A stretch of DNA of 48,787 bases, taken from positions 1 to 48,787 of the forward strand of contig JAJRYC010000023.1 in assembly GCA_024275975.1 (NCBI GenBank). The letters are read 5' to 3'. The notes beneath the pieces are model-generated. The model worked only from the letters and a program-made list of their open reading frames with translations. It was not told where the DNA came from and made no database searches. Every line of letters begins with the position of its first letter. Position 1 is the first letter of the stretch. The position numbers and the translations under genes are program-made. This DNA is from Nitrospirota bacterium. Its GTDB lineage: Bacteria; Nitrospirota; Thermodesulfovibrionia; Thermodesulfovibrionales; UBA6898. Below, piece after piece: positions 26,891-35,458 of the stretch.

Positions 26891-27471
26891 CAATCGTTTT
26901 TTTATCGCTCTTTGCCTTTGTTCTTGGGTCGATACCGACAAGCCTGATAATAGCAAAAAACAGGGGAATAGACATAAGAAAGGTTGGAAGCGGCAATATC
27001 GGGGCGACCAACGTACTGCGTGCCCTGGGCAAGGGGCCGGCGATTCTGACACTGGTCGGCGACATACTGAAAGGTTTGACGGCCGTATTGGTAGCCAGAT
27101 TTTTTGAAGTTGGAATGTTTTATGAGGGTATTGTCGGATTATGTTCCATACTCGGGCATAATTTTCCGGTATTTCTGAAATTCAGGGGAGGAAAAGGGGT
27201 TGCTACAAGTATAGGTGTGTTGAGTGTTTATTCTCCTCAAACAGCCCTTGTTACTATTGTAATATGGCTGATGACAGTTTTCATTACAAGATATTCTTCT
27301 CTTGGCGCCCTGATCTCCTTCGGACTCCTGCCGTTGAGCATAATCATGTTTGATACAAAAGCAAAGTTCCCGATCGCACTGATCATTACGTTAATAGTCT
27401 ACGCAAGGCATGCAGAAAATATCTCCCGTCTCTTCAAGGGCACGGAACGGAAGGTTGGCAAGGCCGTATGA
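26887..27471 (+). CDS. plsY: Acyl-phosphate glycerol-3-phosphate acyltransferase
   Basis: This integral membrane enzyme starts phospholipid synthesis by acylating glycerol-3-phosphate from acyl-phosphate. The three PlsY loops are visible: GSIPTSLIIAK then VGSGNIGATNVLR, LGHNFPVFLKFRGGKGVATS, and RHAENISRLFKGTERK. The start is a TTG overlapping the pgsA stop (TTGA), which fits the conserved first helix. Its length of 194 residues is normal. It overlaps the next gene by 4 bases. Confidence 0.94.
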   Translation: MTIVFLSLFAFVLGSIPTSLIIAKNRGIDIRKVGSGNIGATNVLRALGKGPAILTLVGDILKGLTAVLVARFFEVGMFYEGIVGLCSILGHNFPVFLKFRGGKGVATSIGVLSVYSPQTALVTIVIWLMTVFITRYSSLGALISFGLLPLSIIMFDTKAKFPIALIITLIVYARHAENISRLFKGTERKVGKAV

Positions 27472-29144
27472 GAAGAATGCTGATATTAATCCCCCTCTAC
27501 CTCCTCTTGTCCGTGTCTGTTTCTTTTGCTGCCGCCGATGATGGTTTTTATGAAAGTCAGCTGGACAGAGGGATCAGAAATTCAGATGTGTATTCATATT
27601 TATTAATACAGGAGGCCGGGAAGAACAATGTCGATACAGTCGAAATCCTTAAAAAGACCCTGACTTATTCTCCAGACCTTCCGGCCGTCTATTTTGAGAT
27701 GTCAAAGGCGGTCTTCTCTTTCTCCATTACAGGTGTCCTGGACAGTTTCAACTACCTTCTGCAGGGAGTTGATGCATACTTCAGGAACTTCTGGTGGTCA
27801 TTCACACTGATAGAGTCACTTTTCCTCGGTCTCATGCTCTCGTTTATTGCGGCCATCTCTTTTACCATTGTGATAAGGCTTTTTCGCGATCTCCCCTTGA
27901 TTTCCCACGATATAAAAGAGACAGGCTCCAAGGTATTTTTCCTGCCTGTTCTCGTGTTGCTGTCGTTAATGAGCCCTTTGCTCTTCATGGCCGGCATACT
28001 GGTCATGCTGGGTGTCTATATGAAGGCGACCGACAGGATCGTTGTTATCCTTTTCCTGGTGTTTCTTATCTTTTCACCCCCTATTTTTAACACAGTCTCC
28101 CGTTTCCTAATGGCATCTTCATCCGGAGACGTAAGGGCGCTGGTCCAGGTGAACGAGGCCAAAGGCAATAATTACGCGATAACCGTCCTGAATAAAAATG
28201 ACGATGATTTCGCGCGATTTTCTTATGCGCTTGCTCTCAAGCGCGAAGGGTATTATGACGATGCGATTACCACCTATAAGCGATTGATTGAAAAGTGGCC
28301 CGACCCCAGGGTTTTTATAAACCTCGGGGATTGTTATGTCGGCCTGAACAGGATGGATGAAGCCGTCAATAATTATCTGGTTGCAATAAACATTAAGCCG
28401 CTCCCATCCGCTTATTATAACCTTTCACAGGTCTCGAGGGAGTTGTTCGACTTCGAAAGCGGCGACAGATATTTTATGGCGGCCGTGGCGCTTGACAGGA
28501 CAGCCGTGGCAAAATACAGGGAGACCTACGGCAGGAGTCCGAACAGGATTGTAGTCGATGAGTCACTCAATTTCTCCGACCTGTGGGATTATGTTATGGG
28601 GACGTCAAAGGAGACTTCATCATACGGAATATCAACCATTCCGCTGTCGTTGATACCGGCAATATCCCTGGTGTTGCTGGCCTGCCTGATAATATCGGAC
28701 AGGAAATTAAAATACAGGGCCTACATGTGCAGAAGGTGCAGCGCCATACTCTGCACAAAGTGCGAGAAACATCTGGCATGGGGGGAGATGTGTCCTCGGT
28801 GTTATCGGTCGCTTGTGAAGATCGAGGAACTGGACGTAAAACAGAGAGTCTCCAGGCTCCTTTCTGTCCAGGCGCATCAGAAAAAACGCAGAAATACGAT
28901 GAAAATACTTACCTTTGTACTTCCAGGATCGGCCCATATATACGCTGGGCAGATCCTCCATGGTTTTATATTGTTGTGGATATTTTTATTTTTTATCTCC
29001 GTGCCGGCCATAAATTCAATATTCAAAATCGACGGTTTTTCGGCCCACACTATGGTTAATTGTATAGCGGTCTGCGTTGCAGCCTCAGTGTATGGTGCTT
29101 ATAATCTGCTAACAAGACAGAGGATTTCCAGGGGATGGCTTTAG
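27468..29144 (+). CDS. TPR membrane protein with C-terminal zinc ribbon
   Basis: This 558-residue protein is of unknown function. It has a signal peptide (LILIPLYLLLSVSVSFAAA) and several membrane spans in the first third (SLFLGLMLSFIAAISF and VFFLPVLVLLSLMSPLLFMAGIL). Two or three TPR repeats follow at about 245-345 (YYDDAITTYKRLIEKWPDPR, NLGDCYVGLNRMDEAVNNYL). After another span comes a zinc-binding CRRCSAILCTKC...CPRCYRSL segment, then two further spans. It overlaps plsY upstream, and its last codons overlap the probable start of the DUF4388-pseudopilin gene. The arrangement suggests a scaffold acting with that neighbour at the membrane; this is inference. Confidence 0.7.
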   Translation: MRRMLILIPLYLLLSVSVSFAAADDGFYESQLDRGIRNSDVYSYLLIQEAGKNNVDTVEILKKTLTYSPDLPAVYFEMSKAVFSFSITGVLDSFNYLLQGVDAYFRNFWWSFTLIESLFLGLMLSFIAAISFTIVIRLFRDLPLISHDIKETGSKVFFLPVLVLLSLMSPLLFMAGILVMLGVYMKATDRIVVILFLVFLIFSPPIFNTVSRFLMASSSGDVRALVQVNEAKGNNYAITVLNKNDDDFARFSYALALKREGYYDDAITTYKRLIEKWPDPRVFINLGDCYVGLNRMDEAVNNYLVAINIKPLPSAYYNLSQVSRELFDFESGDRYFMAAVALDRTAVAKYRETYGRSPNRIVVDESLNFSDLWDYVMGTSKETSSYGISTIPLSLIPAISLVLLACLIISDRKLKYRAYMCRRCSAILCTKCEKHLAWGEMCPRCYRSLVKIEELDVKQRVSRLLSVQAHQKKRRNTMKILTFVLPGSAHIYAGQILHGFILLWIFLFFISVPAINSIFKIDGFSAHTMVNCIAVCVAASVYGAYNLLTRQRISRGWL

Positions 29145-30178
29145 AATGATCATTAACGGATTTCGGTCTCGCCGATATTCTTCAGCTTATTTATTTTCAG
29201 CGGAAGACAGGCATACTTACGCTTAAAGGGAAGATGGACCATGTGAAGCTTCTCTTTGTCGACGGGAATATCGTTGGAGCGGAATCCAGGAGGAGGCTCG
29301 CGGATAATCGGCTCGGCATAATTCTGCTCAAAAAGGGCCATATAAATCAAGCCGACCTCAAGACCGCCCTCGACGAGCAGCGAAATACCGGGAGCAAGCT
29401 TGGGGATATATTAATACATAAAAACTTTGTTGACAGAGAGTCGATAAGGGAAATATTACAGAATCAGATCACCGAGACGGTGATACAGTCTTTTGGATGG
29501 AAGCAGGGGACATACGAATTCGTGGCGCAGGGCGTTCCCCAGGGGGAATTTGCATTTGCGATCGATACTCAGCATATCCTTATGGAAGGCCTGAGAATAG
29601 TTGATGAGTGGTCTGTTATAAAAGGCCGGCTTACGCTGGAGACGGTTTTTATCAAGAGATTGGATTCCCCTTCCGGCCTGACACCGGATGAAGAGGAAGT
29701 TTTTGCCTATATCGACGGAGAGAACGATGTAAGTACGATTGTGGATCTTACGGGTAAAGACAATTTCGAGGTCTCCAAAATCCTACTGACGCTTATGGAA
29801 AAAGGGGTGGTCGAAGCTGCTCAATCGGCGCCTTTAATTACAGAAGTGGTCGAGGAGAGGAAGAAACCGTTTGTTGTGCCGAACTTCCTTCCCCTGGTAA
29901 CTATTATTATCTCATTAATCATCGCTGTCTACTTTGTATCAACGCAGCAGTTGGTCGACATAAAGGGACAGCGGGCCGCGGGTAATATCGAGGAACTCAG
30001 GTTTAAGATAGAGGTTTACAGACTCGAACATTCAGCCTACCCCCGAACCCTCGACTTAATCTCGGAGGCCGGGGATCCATGGGGACGACCTTATATATAC
30101 AGGGTGACGGGCCGTTCATTTTATCTTGCCAGCGCGGGGGCTGACGGTAAGGAAGGTACGCCGGATGATCTTTATTAA
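29135..30178 (+). pseudogene. DUF4388-pseudopilin fusion with in-frame UGA at codon 5
   Basis: From ATG 29135 the frame reads MALE, then TGA (29147-29149), then SLTDFGLADILQLIYFQRKT, which is the standard start of DUF4388 proteins, where Gly usually stands at the UGA position. After the stop codon the frame is open for 342 residues. No ATG, GTG or TTG occurs in frame until 29234, which would remove most of the conserved first domain. The order is DUF4388 (to about 90), a second domain of GspE/PatA type (about 110-230), a membrane span (LPLVTIIISLIIAVYFVS), then a type II secretion pseudopilin C-terminus: FKIEVYRLEHSAYP, DPWGRPYIYR and ASAGADGKEGTPDD. No prepilin peptidase site is expected because the span is internal. 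Nonsense mutation, sequence error and recoding are all possible. Confidence 0.75.
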
Positions 30179-30208
30179 CTGTTGGTATTATGGACTGCGT
30201 TTTTCGGG

Positions 30209-30985
30209 ATGAAGGAGACGCGGAACGGAGTCGGTAAGGCCGTAGTTTTACTGAGCGGAGGGATAGATTCAGCCACGGTTCTGTCCATTGCAAAGGCGGA
30301 TGGTTACGAGCTTTACGCAATAACCTTTGACTATGGCCAGAAGCACGCAAGAGAGCTTGAATCCGCAAAATCAGTCGCAGAGGCTTTTTGCGTCCGGAAA
30401 CATCTTGTGGTTGATTTTGATCTTAGAGATATAGGCGGCTCGGCGCTTACATCCGATTTAGAAGTACCCAAAGAGGAGAACAGTCCGGGACTAAGGGAGA
30501 ATGGACCGGGAAAAGTTAATAGCGTGGAACCGCCTGGGTCCGGCCTGTCCATCCCTGTTACTTATGTTCCAGCCCGCAACACCATATTCCTGTCTTTTGC
30601 TCTGGCCTGGGCCGAAGTGCTCTCAGCCGGAGATATCTTTATAGGGGCCAACGCAATAGACTACAGCGGCTATCCCGACTGCAGGCCGGAGTATCTGGAA
30701 GCTTTTGAGAAAATGGCAAATCTGGCAACAAAGGCATCAATTGAAGGACGGCTTGGATTCAGGATAAAGGCGCCTCTTATCTCCATGAAAAAAGCCGGGA
30801 TAATCCGGAAAGGTATTGAACTCGGCCTTGACTATGCGCTGACCTGGAGCTGTTATGATCCGCAGCGGATACAGGTCCAAGGGCGGGAGTCCGGCTACGT
30901 GCCGTGCGGCTCATGTGACAGCTGCAGATTCAGGGCGAAGGGCTTTGCCGAGGCGGGCGTAAAGGACCCGTTAGCGCAATCATAA
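30209..30985 (+). CDS. queC: 7-cyano-7-deazaguanine synthase
   Basis: This ATP-dependent enzyme makes preQ0, the precursor of queuosine and of deazaguanine DNA bases. The PP-loop [44 protein letters not shown] and [18 protein letters not shown] are present. Zinc is held by WSCYDP and [17 protein letters not shown] 30209 is preferred because it begins just before the PP-loop strand. The loop between [10 protein letters not shown] and the PVTYVPARN motif seems about 20 residues longer than usual. No queD, queE or queF is visible in the window. Confidence 0.95.
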   Translation: MKETRNGVGKAVVLLSGGIDSATVLSIAKADGYELYAITFDYGQKHARELESAKSVAEAFCVRKHLVVDFDLRDIGGSALTSDLEVPKEENSPGLRENGPGKVNSVEPPGSGLSIPVTYVPARNTIFLSFALAWAEVLSAGDIFIGANAIDYSGYPDCRPEYLEAFEKMANLATKASIEGRLGFRIKAPLISMKKAGIIRKGIELGLDYALTWSCYDPQRIQVQGRESGYVPCGSCDSCRFRAKGFAEAGVKDPLAQS

Positions 30986-31041
30986 TATATCAGTGAATTT
31001 TAATCCTTGATATGTTAAATTATTATCAATAGGAGGCTACC

Positions 31042-31320
31042 ATGACAGAAAAGCTTTCCCATGAAGAGTTTGTCAAAAAGGCGATAGTGAGCTTAAGGAA
31101 AGAAGGTTACAAGGGTGTCCATAGTGTCTACTCGGGATTTAATGAGGCATTTAAAAAGTACTTTGACGGCGAGAACCCCGTTGAAGTCACAAACGGCCTC
31201 GCCAGGGAAGGTAAAATCGTAATAAGGCCGGTAAAGGGCGGCGTGATGCTTTACCTTCCGGAAGACGCGCCAGGGGGAAGCGACGCTGATCAGACACTGA
31301 AGAAGATGGGCCTTAGTTGA
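31042..31320 (+). CDS. Small conserved-looking protein, function unknown
   Basis: This 92-residue protein has a strong ribosome-binding site (AGGAGG) before ATG 31042. It is soluble and charged; LSHEEFVKKAIVSLRKEGYK and SVYSGFNEAFKKYFDGENP suggest helices. The middle part (EVTNGLAREGKIVIRPVKGG) resembles a winged-helix wing in size and pattern, which is a weak idea. It overlaps selA by 4 bases (TTGA), so the two are coupled. I do not recognise the family. A role connected to selenium cannot be claimed from position alone. Confidence 0.65.
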   Translation: MTEKLSHEEFVKKAIVSLRKEGYKGVHSVYSGFNEAFKKYFDGENPVEVTNGLAREGKIVIRPVKGGVMLYLPEDAPGGSDADQTLKKMGLS

Positions 31321-32726
31321 GATTAGAGAGTGACGAAAAACATAAGCTGCTGACAACCCTGCCTTCTGTTGACGAACTGCTTAAAAGTTCTGCCGGAAAC
31401 AGCTGGCTGCTTAGCTTTCCCCGGCTGACAGTGCTTCAGGCGATCAGGGATACGATTGCTGAAAAGAGAAAAGCCCTGTTCGACGGCCTGTTCCCTGACT
31501 TGTCCCCGGAGATACTGATTGGGGAGATCGAGGAAAGGATCCGGAAGTTTAATTCATACAGCCTTCTGCCCGTAATCAACGCTACGGGGATAGTCCTGCA
31601 TACAAACCTTGGGAGAGCAGTGCTTTCCGAAAAGACCATTAAAAACATTGTGTCCGCCGGCAGTGGATATTCCAACCTGGAATATGACATTGAGACAGGG
31701 AAAAGAGGGAAACGGCATACTCATACGGAAAGACTCCTGAAACAGATCACCGGCGCCGAGGATGCGCTGATAGTAAACAACAATGCTGCGGCCGTATTTC
31801 TGTGTCTTAACACACTGGCGAAAGGTCGAGAAGTTATAGTTTCCAGGGGTGAGCTTGTCGAAATAGGCGGCTCATTCAGGATGCCCGATGTTATGGACGC
31901 AAGCAGCGCCGTCCTCAGGGAGGTCGGTGCAACCAACAAAACACATCTTTATGATTATGAAAATGCGATCAACGAGAACACAGGCTTGATTTTAAAGGTA
32001 CACCAGTCAAATTATAAAATAACAGGGTTTACAGGTGATGTTAAGATTGAGGAGCTTGTCGGGTTTGGAAAGAAGCACGGCATACCCGTAATGTATGATG
32101 TTGGAAGCGGATGCCTTCTGGACCTGAAACCCTTTGGTATCTATACCGAGCCCACAGTACAGGAAATCGTTAAGTCAGGTGTTGATATATTATCATTTAG
32201 TGGAGACAAGCTCCTTGGAGGCCCCCAGGGCGGTGTTATTGCGGGCAGGCAAAAATATATGGAATATATCCGGAAAAACCCTCTGGCGAGGGCATTGAGA
32301 ATAGACAAGCTGACTATAGCCGCCTTTGAGGCAACACTCATGGAATACATAGACCTGGAAAACGCAAAAGAAGATATCCCCGTCATGAAGATGCTTCTTC
32401 AGACACCCGAAGAAATAAGACTGCGGGCCGGGAAGATAGCGGCAGCCCTCAGGAGAAGGATCAAGAACGCGAGCTTTAGTGTCATAAAAGATACATCAAT
32501 GGCAGGAGGAGGCTCGCTCCCCGAGACCGAATTCCCGACATTTGCTGTTTCAGTAAAGCCCGGAAGGATATCCGTCAATGAACTGGAATCAAGGCTCAGA
32601 AACAGCATGCCTCCGGTAATAGCCAGGATTAAAGACAGACTGCTGCTGCTTGATGCACGGACTGTACGGAAACAGGACATCCCTGGTATTGTGAGCGCGG
32701 TGGATTATTCTATCAATCTCCCCTGA
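31317..32726 (+). CDS. selA: L-seryl-tRNA(Sec) selenium transferase
   Basis: This PLP enzyme changes seryl-tRNA(Sec) to selenocysteinyl-tRNA(Sec). Family segments are INATGIVLHTNLGRAVLS, SNLEYDIETGKRGKRHTH, VNNNAAAVFLCLNTLA, REVGATNKTHLYDYENAI, and the PLP lysine K298 in FSGDKLLGGPQGG. Its length of 469 residues is normal. It starts at a TTG overlapping the preceding stop. With selB at 15612, two of the Sec genes are in this window; selC and selD are not seen. It ends the collinear run that starts at kdsD. Confidence 0.96.
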   Translation: MRLESDEKHKLLTTLPSVDELLKSSAGNSWLLSFPRLTVLQAIRDTIAEKRKALFDGLFPDLSPEILIGEIEERIRKFNSYSLLPVINATGIVLHTNLGRAVLSEKTIKNIVSAGSGYSNLEYDIETGKRGKRHTHTERLLKQITGAEDALIVNNNAAAVFLCLNTLAKGREVIVSRGELVEIGGSFRMPDVMDASSAVLREVGATNKTHLYDYENAINENTGLILKVHQSNYKITGFTGDVKIEELVGFGKKHGIPVMYDVGSGCLLDLKPFGIYTEPTVQEIVKSGVDILSFSGDKLLGGPQGGVIAGRQKYMEYIRKNPLARALRIDKLTIAAFEATLMEYIDLENAKEDIPVMKMLLQTPEEIRLRAGKIAAALRRRIKNASFSVIKDTSMAGGGSLPETEFPTFAVSVKPGRISVNELESRLRNSMPPVIARIKDRLLLLDARTVRKQDIPGIVSAVDYSINLP

Positions 32727-32890
32727 TATTGTTCTGATTTGCCGTCAAATATAGTATCGATCATCCGTGCCGGTTTTCCTATATCAACGGATTTTGCAGG
32801 AAAATAACGGATGCCGATAGCCCCTAATCTTTCCGGATTGTTAACCCATCTTCCGCAGTTCAAAAATTGAAAGTCAATGAATCCAATAGG
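32705..32890 (-). pseudogene. Possible C-terminal remnant of an unidentified protein
   Basis: Between stops on the minus strand, 61 codons read with a coding-like pattern, including WVNNPERLGAIGIRYFPAKS and VDIGKPARMIDTIFDGKSEQ, ending at 32705-32707 inside the selA 3' end. There is no start codon with a ribosome-binding site and nothing coding-like upstream. It faintly recalls the end of ABC-type substrate-binding proteins, but I cannot confirm that. It could also be chance. Confidence 0.25.
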
Positions 32891-33119
32891 TTATGCGTTG
32901 AATTAGGCGATTTCCTTCACTAAAAAAATTTGATCAGGATTTGACAATGGGGAGGATATCCATGATCTCACAGGCATGTCAAAAGCGACAATTAAGCATC
33001 CCGTGGAAAAAGTACGAATTAAGCTGCATATGGCCGAGTCTCTGGTAAATGAAATTGATGGAATACGTCGGACGATCGGGGGTAAAAGACGCCGTTGTGC
33101 AAAGCAATCGCAGCAGGAT
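32727..33119. other. Intergenic region between selA and the ParE-like gene
   Basis: This holds the doubtful remnant at 32705-32890 and one copy of the 17-bp direct repeat (33079-33095). A plus-strand stretch near 32976-33070 reads KHPVEKVRIKLHMAESLVNE, somewhat like a ribbon-helix-helix antitoxin start, but the reading collapses at the repeat. No intact gene is supported here. Confidence 0.4.
33079..33095 (+). repeat. 17-bp direct repeat, left copy
   Basis: GGGGTAAAAGACGCCGT occurs here and again, identically, at 33843-33859. The two copies bracket the Phd/ParE-type module on 33120-33693. This may mark the edges of an inserted segment or be part of a dispersed repeat. Confidence 0.6.
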
Positions 33120-33419
33120 TCATGGCATTTTCAGTTGTCTTTCACTCCTCCAGATGCGGATAATACGAACTTTCTTTTTGTCATATCTGTAAACAATCCG
33201 GAAAGGAGGAAGAATAATTTCCCGCAAATGCTCAACATTAAATTCAGGCACAATACGACCGCTCAAAGGATGATCAGCAAGCCGTTCTATCTGTATAATG
33301 ATATCGCCTGCAGGCCGTTTTCCGGCATCTGGTGCATCTTCGCTGTTGTAATATGCCTGAAGGTCTTCTAAGTCAGTAACAGCCGATGAAGCGAAAGAGA
33401 TCGATACCTTGCCCGGCAT
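33120..33419 (-). CDS. ParE/RelE-family toxin
   Basis: This 99-residue toxin has the RelE/ParE fold pattern: SISFASSAVTDLEDLQAYY, a helical hairpin, LADHPLSGRIVPEF, and the final strands LREIILPPFRIVYRYDKKKV and IIRIWRSERQL. RelE types cut mRNA on ribosomes and ParE types poison gyrase; the sequence does not decide which. It lies 4 bases after the stop of a Phd-type antitoxin, the usual order. Confidence 0.87.
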   Translation of the reverse strand: MPGKVSISFASSAVTDLEDLQAYYNSEDAPDAGKRPAGDIIIQIERLADHPLSGRIVPEFNVEHLREIILPPFRIVYRYDKKKVRIIRIWRSERQLKMP

Positions 33420-33423
33420 CCTG

Positions 33424-33693
33424 CTACTTCAACCCGAGACGTTTCTTTGCATCTTTCAGAGAAAGTTCCCTGCCTTCTTCAATATCCATTAATCCCTCTA
33501 CTATATCCTGCATAAAGACACGCTTCTCGGATTCATTTTCATAATCATCAAGTGACTGCACTACGGCAACACCACGTCCCCTGCCTGTCAGCAATACCGG
33601 CCTGTGCGTCTCATTCACATGAGCGACCACTTTGCCGGGATTTACCTTCAGGTCGCTGAGAGGGATAATATCTTCGGAAAATTTAGTGCCCAT
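33424..33693 (-). CDS. Phd/YefM-type antitoxin
   Basis: This 89-residue antitoxin begins MGTKFSEDIIPLSDLKVNPG, then KVVAHVNETHRPVLLTGRGR and GVAVVQSLDDYE, which is the Phd/YefM DNA-binding domain. The C-terminal helices (VEGLMDIEEGRELSLKDAKK) should wrap the toxin. ATG 33693 is chosen for its AGGAGG ribosome-binding site at ideal spacing; a frame to 33738 adds residues upstream of that site. As in the family, it probably represses its own operon. Confidence 0.87.
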   Translation of the reverse strand: MGTKFSEDIIPLSDLKVNPGKVVAHVNETHRPVLLTGRGRGVAVVQSLDDYENESEKRVFMQDIVEGLMDIEEGRELSLKDAKKRLGLK

Positions 33694-34088
33694 AATTGAC
33701 CTCCTTATTGGTCTTGTTAACTGGTTTAATAATAGCACCTGTTTAAAGGTACGTCAACATGGAATTGCAGAAAATCTTTGATCAATAAATAGTGAAAATA
33801 GGGATGCTTACCATGTCCCTAATACTCAAGCAGAGCAGTTTCGGGGTAAAAGACGCCGTCGGATCTCTACGCTCCCCGACCCAGACTGCCGTATATGTTT
33901 ATGTTGAATTAATTAAATGGGGAATGAAAAGCAATAGCAGCTATAAACCACCCTTTATGTAAGGCAAAAAGTGTCAGGCTGGATTTTGTGCATTTAGTCG
34001 TCACAGCATTTTTTCAAGTGTACTCTTCCCCTGCTCGCTTGCAGCCGCTCGTGACCATCAGGCGGGAGCCGGAATACCCTCCCCGGGT
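33694..34088. other. 395-bp intergenic region with repeat-like DNA
   Basis: This contains the toxin-antitoxin promoter side, the second 17-bp repeat (33843-33859), and a short inverted repeat TAGGGA...TCCCTA (33799-33821). From 33843 the DNA reads like a fragment of a dispersed repeat. I find no gene in it. Confidence 0.45.
33843..33859 (+). repeat. 17-bp direct repeat, right copy
   Basis: This is identical to 33079-33095. The spacing between copies is 764 bases, and the toxin-antitoxin pair lies within it. Confidence 0.6.
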
Positions 34089-35315
34089 TTATTTTAAAAG
34101 GATGTATTCCAGAAAAGCAGCCGCGAAAATGATAGCGCACGCCGGTATTATTTTTTTGTAGATTCCCCACATATCCGCCCTGAAATATTCTTTTGTCAGG
34201 ATGAGACAGAGATGGACTGGAGACAAAAGCACGCCGATAAAACCTGCGGCAAACGCAAGGGATATGACCGGAAGTGACGCCCCTCCGCCAATGCTTATCA
34301 GGAGCGGAAAGGTGCTGCCGACAAAGGCCACGGTTATGCCTGTTAAAAGGCCGGCTACAAACGGAAGAATACATATTATCGGAAGGGCTGGAACGCCCTG
34401 CTCTACGAAAAAGCCGCTCAGATTTCTTACAGCGCCCGAGGCCTCCATCGTCTCTTTAAAGAGCATGACCCCGAAGATCAGCACGATGACATCCACCGCG
34501 AATCCGTGCTTGGTGATGCGCAGGACTTCTTTTGCCGGGTACTTATACATAATAAGCAGGGGGATGGTCGTAATCAGGAGCGCGTAGTGGAGCTCTATCC
34601 GGGCGACGACAACCAGAAGGAGCACGGCCAGAATCGGCAGGAAACTCGCCACTTCCCTTCTGGTTATCCGTCCTGATTTTTTTGTCTTTACGTCGGCGTC
34701 TGTCTTTGCGGGGGCCGCCTGCCTGCCCAGTCCTCTCATGCTGTATGTAAAACCGGTAGCTATCAGTGTAAACGCATAAAGCATGTTGGCCAGTATAAGA
34801 TTATAGAGAGGAATATCCGCTATTGCGGAAGCGAGCAGTATTCCGGGGTACAGCGGCAGAATGTATTCCCATGGATGTCTGAACCAGTAATTTATAAATG
34901 CTTTTTCCTCCTGGCTCATCTTCAAGCCGGTGACCGCCTCTTTTACCATCGGCGCGGAAAAGTATGCGCCACCCAGCGAGGGCAGCATTCCTATCAGCAA
35001 AGGCATTGATGTGATGACGGCCCTTCTGCTCCTGAAATAATTTTTTACACTTGACATCATCGTCGAAAGCACATTGTTTTCCCTGAGTATCAGCTCGAAC
35101 ATCCTGATTAATGACAGGGCAAGCAGCAGGGTCAGTGTGATCCTGTTTGTCACTGTATTCCTTATGGCTGCAACTATGGCCGCAATATTCATCGAATAGA
35201 GAGCGAAAAGAGCTACGGACGCGATCAGCATAACATAGCCGATCCTGATCTTTTTGCGCAGCAGGAACAGGATTATAAAAAAAATCAGGGAGATTTTCAG
35301 TAATTCCAGCATCAT
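34089..35315 (-). CDS. DUF401 family membrane protein (putative permease)
   Basis: This 408-residue integral membrane protein has about ten hydrophobic spans, such as ISLIFFIILFLLR, IGYVMLIASVALFALY, FLPILAVLLLVVVARI and IICILPFVAGLLTGITVAFV. Signature segments are MPLLIGMLPSLGGAYFSAPM and NYWFRHPWEYILPLYPGILL, which I associate with DUF401, a family related to anion/organic acid carriers. The substrate is unknown. It is divergent from the Mut7-C gene, with 143 bases between. Confidence 0.8.
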   Translation of the reverse strand: MMLELLKISLIFFIILFLLRKKIRIGYVMLIASVALFALYSMNIAAIVAAIRNTVTNRITLTLLLALSLIRMFELILRENNVLSTMMSSVKNYFRSRRAVITSMPLLIGMLPSLGGAYFSAPMVKEAVTGLKMSQEEKAFINYWFRHPWEYILPLYPGILLASAIADIPLYNLILANMLYAFTLIATGFTYSMRGLGRQAAPAKTDADVKTKKSGRITRREVASFLPILAVLLLVVVARIELHYALLITTIPLLIMYKYPAKEVLRITKHGFAVDVIVLIFGVMLFKETMEASGAVRNLSGFFVEQGVPALPIICILPFVAGLLTGITVAFVGSTFPLLISIGGGASLPVISLAFAAGFIGVLLSPVHLCLILTKEYFRADMWGIYKKIIPACAIIFAAAFLEYILLK

Positions 35316-35458
35316 TCATTGTATCACACCGGATTTTATCGTGTGAACCAGGGAATCCGGCGGGCGGGTTGGCTGGTTTTTCCTGTTGTCTGTTATTATA
35401 ATAAGGTGTAATGCGACTTTTTATCTGAGGACCAGGATGTTTAGTTTACAGGATAAAA

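Noticed and set aside
31007-31029. Inverted repeat TTGATA-N11-TATCAA before the small gene at 31042
   Set aside because: It has only six-base arms with a long gap in AT-rich DNA, and no promoter or regulator can be assigned.
32976-33371. Plus-strand frame of 131 codons opposite the ParE-like gene
   Set aside because: Most of it is the antisense shadow of the toxin gene. Only the first 30 or so codons look protein-like, and they are not enough for a gene call.
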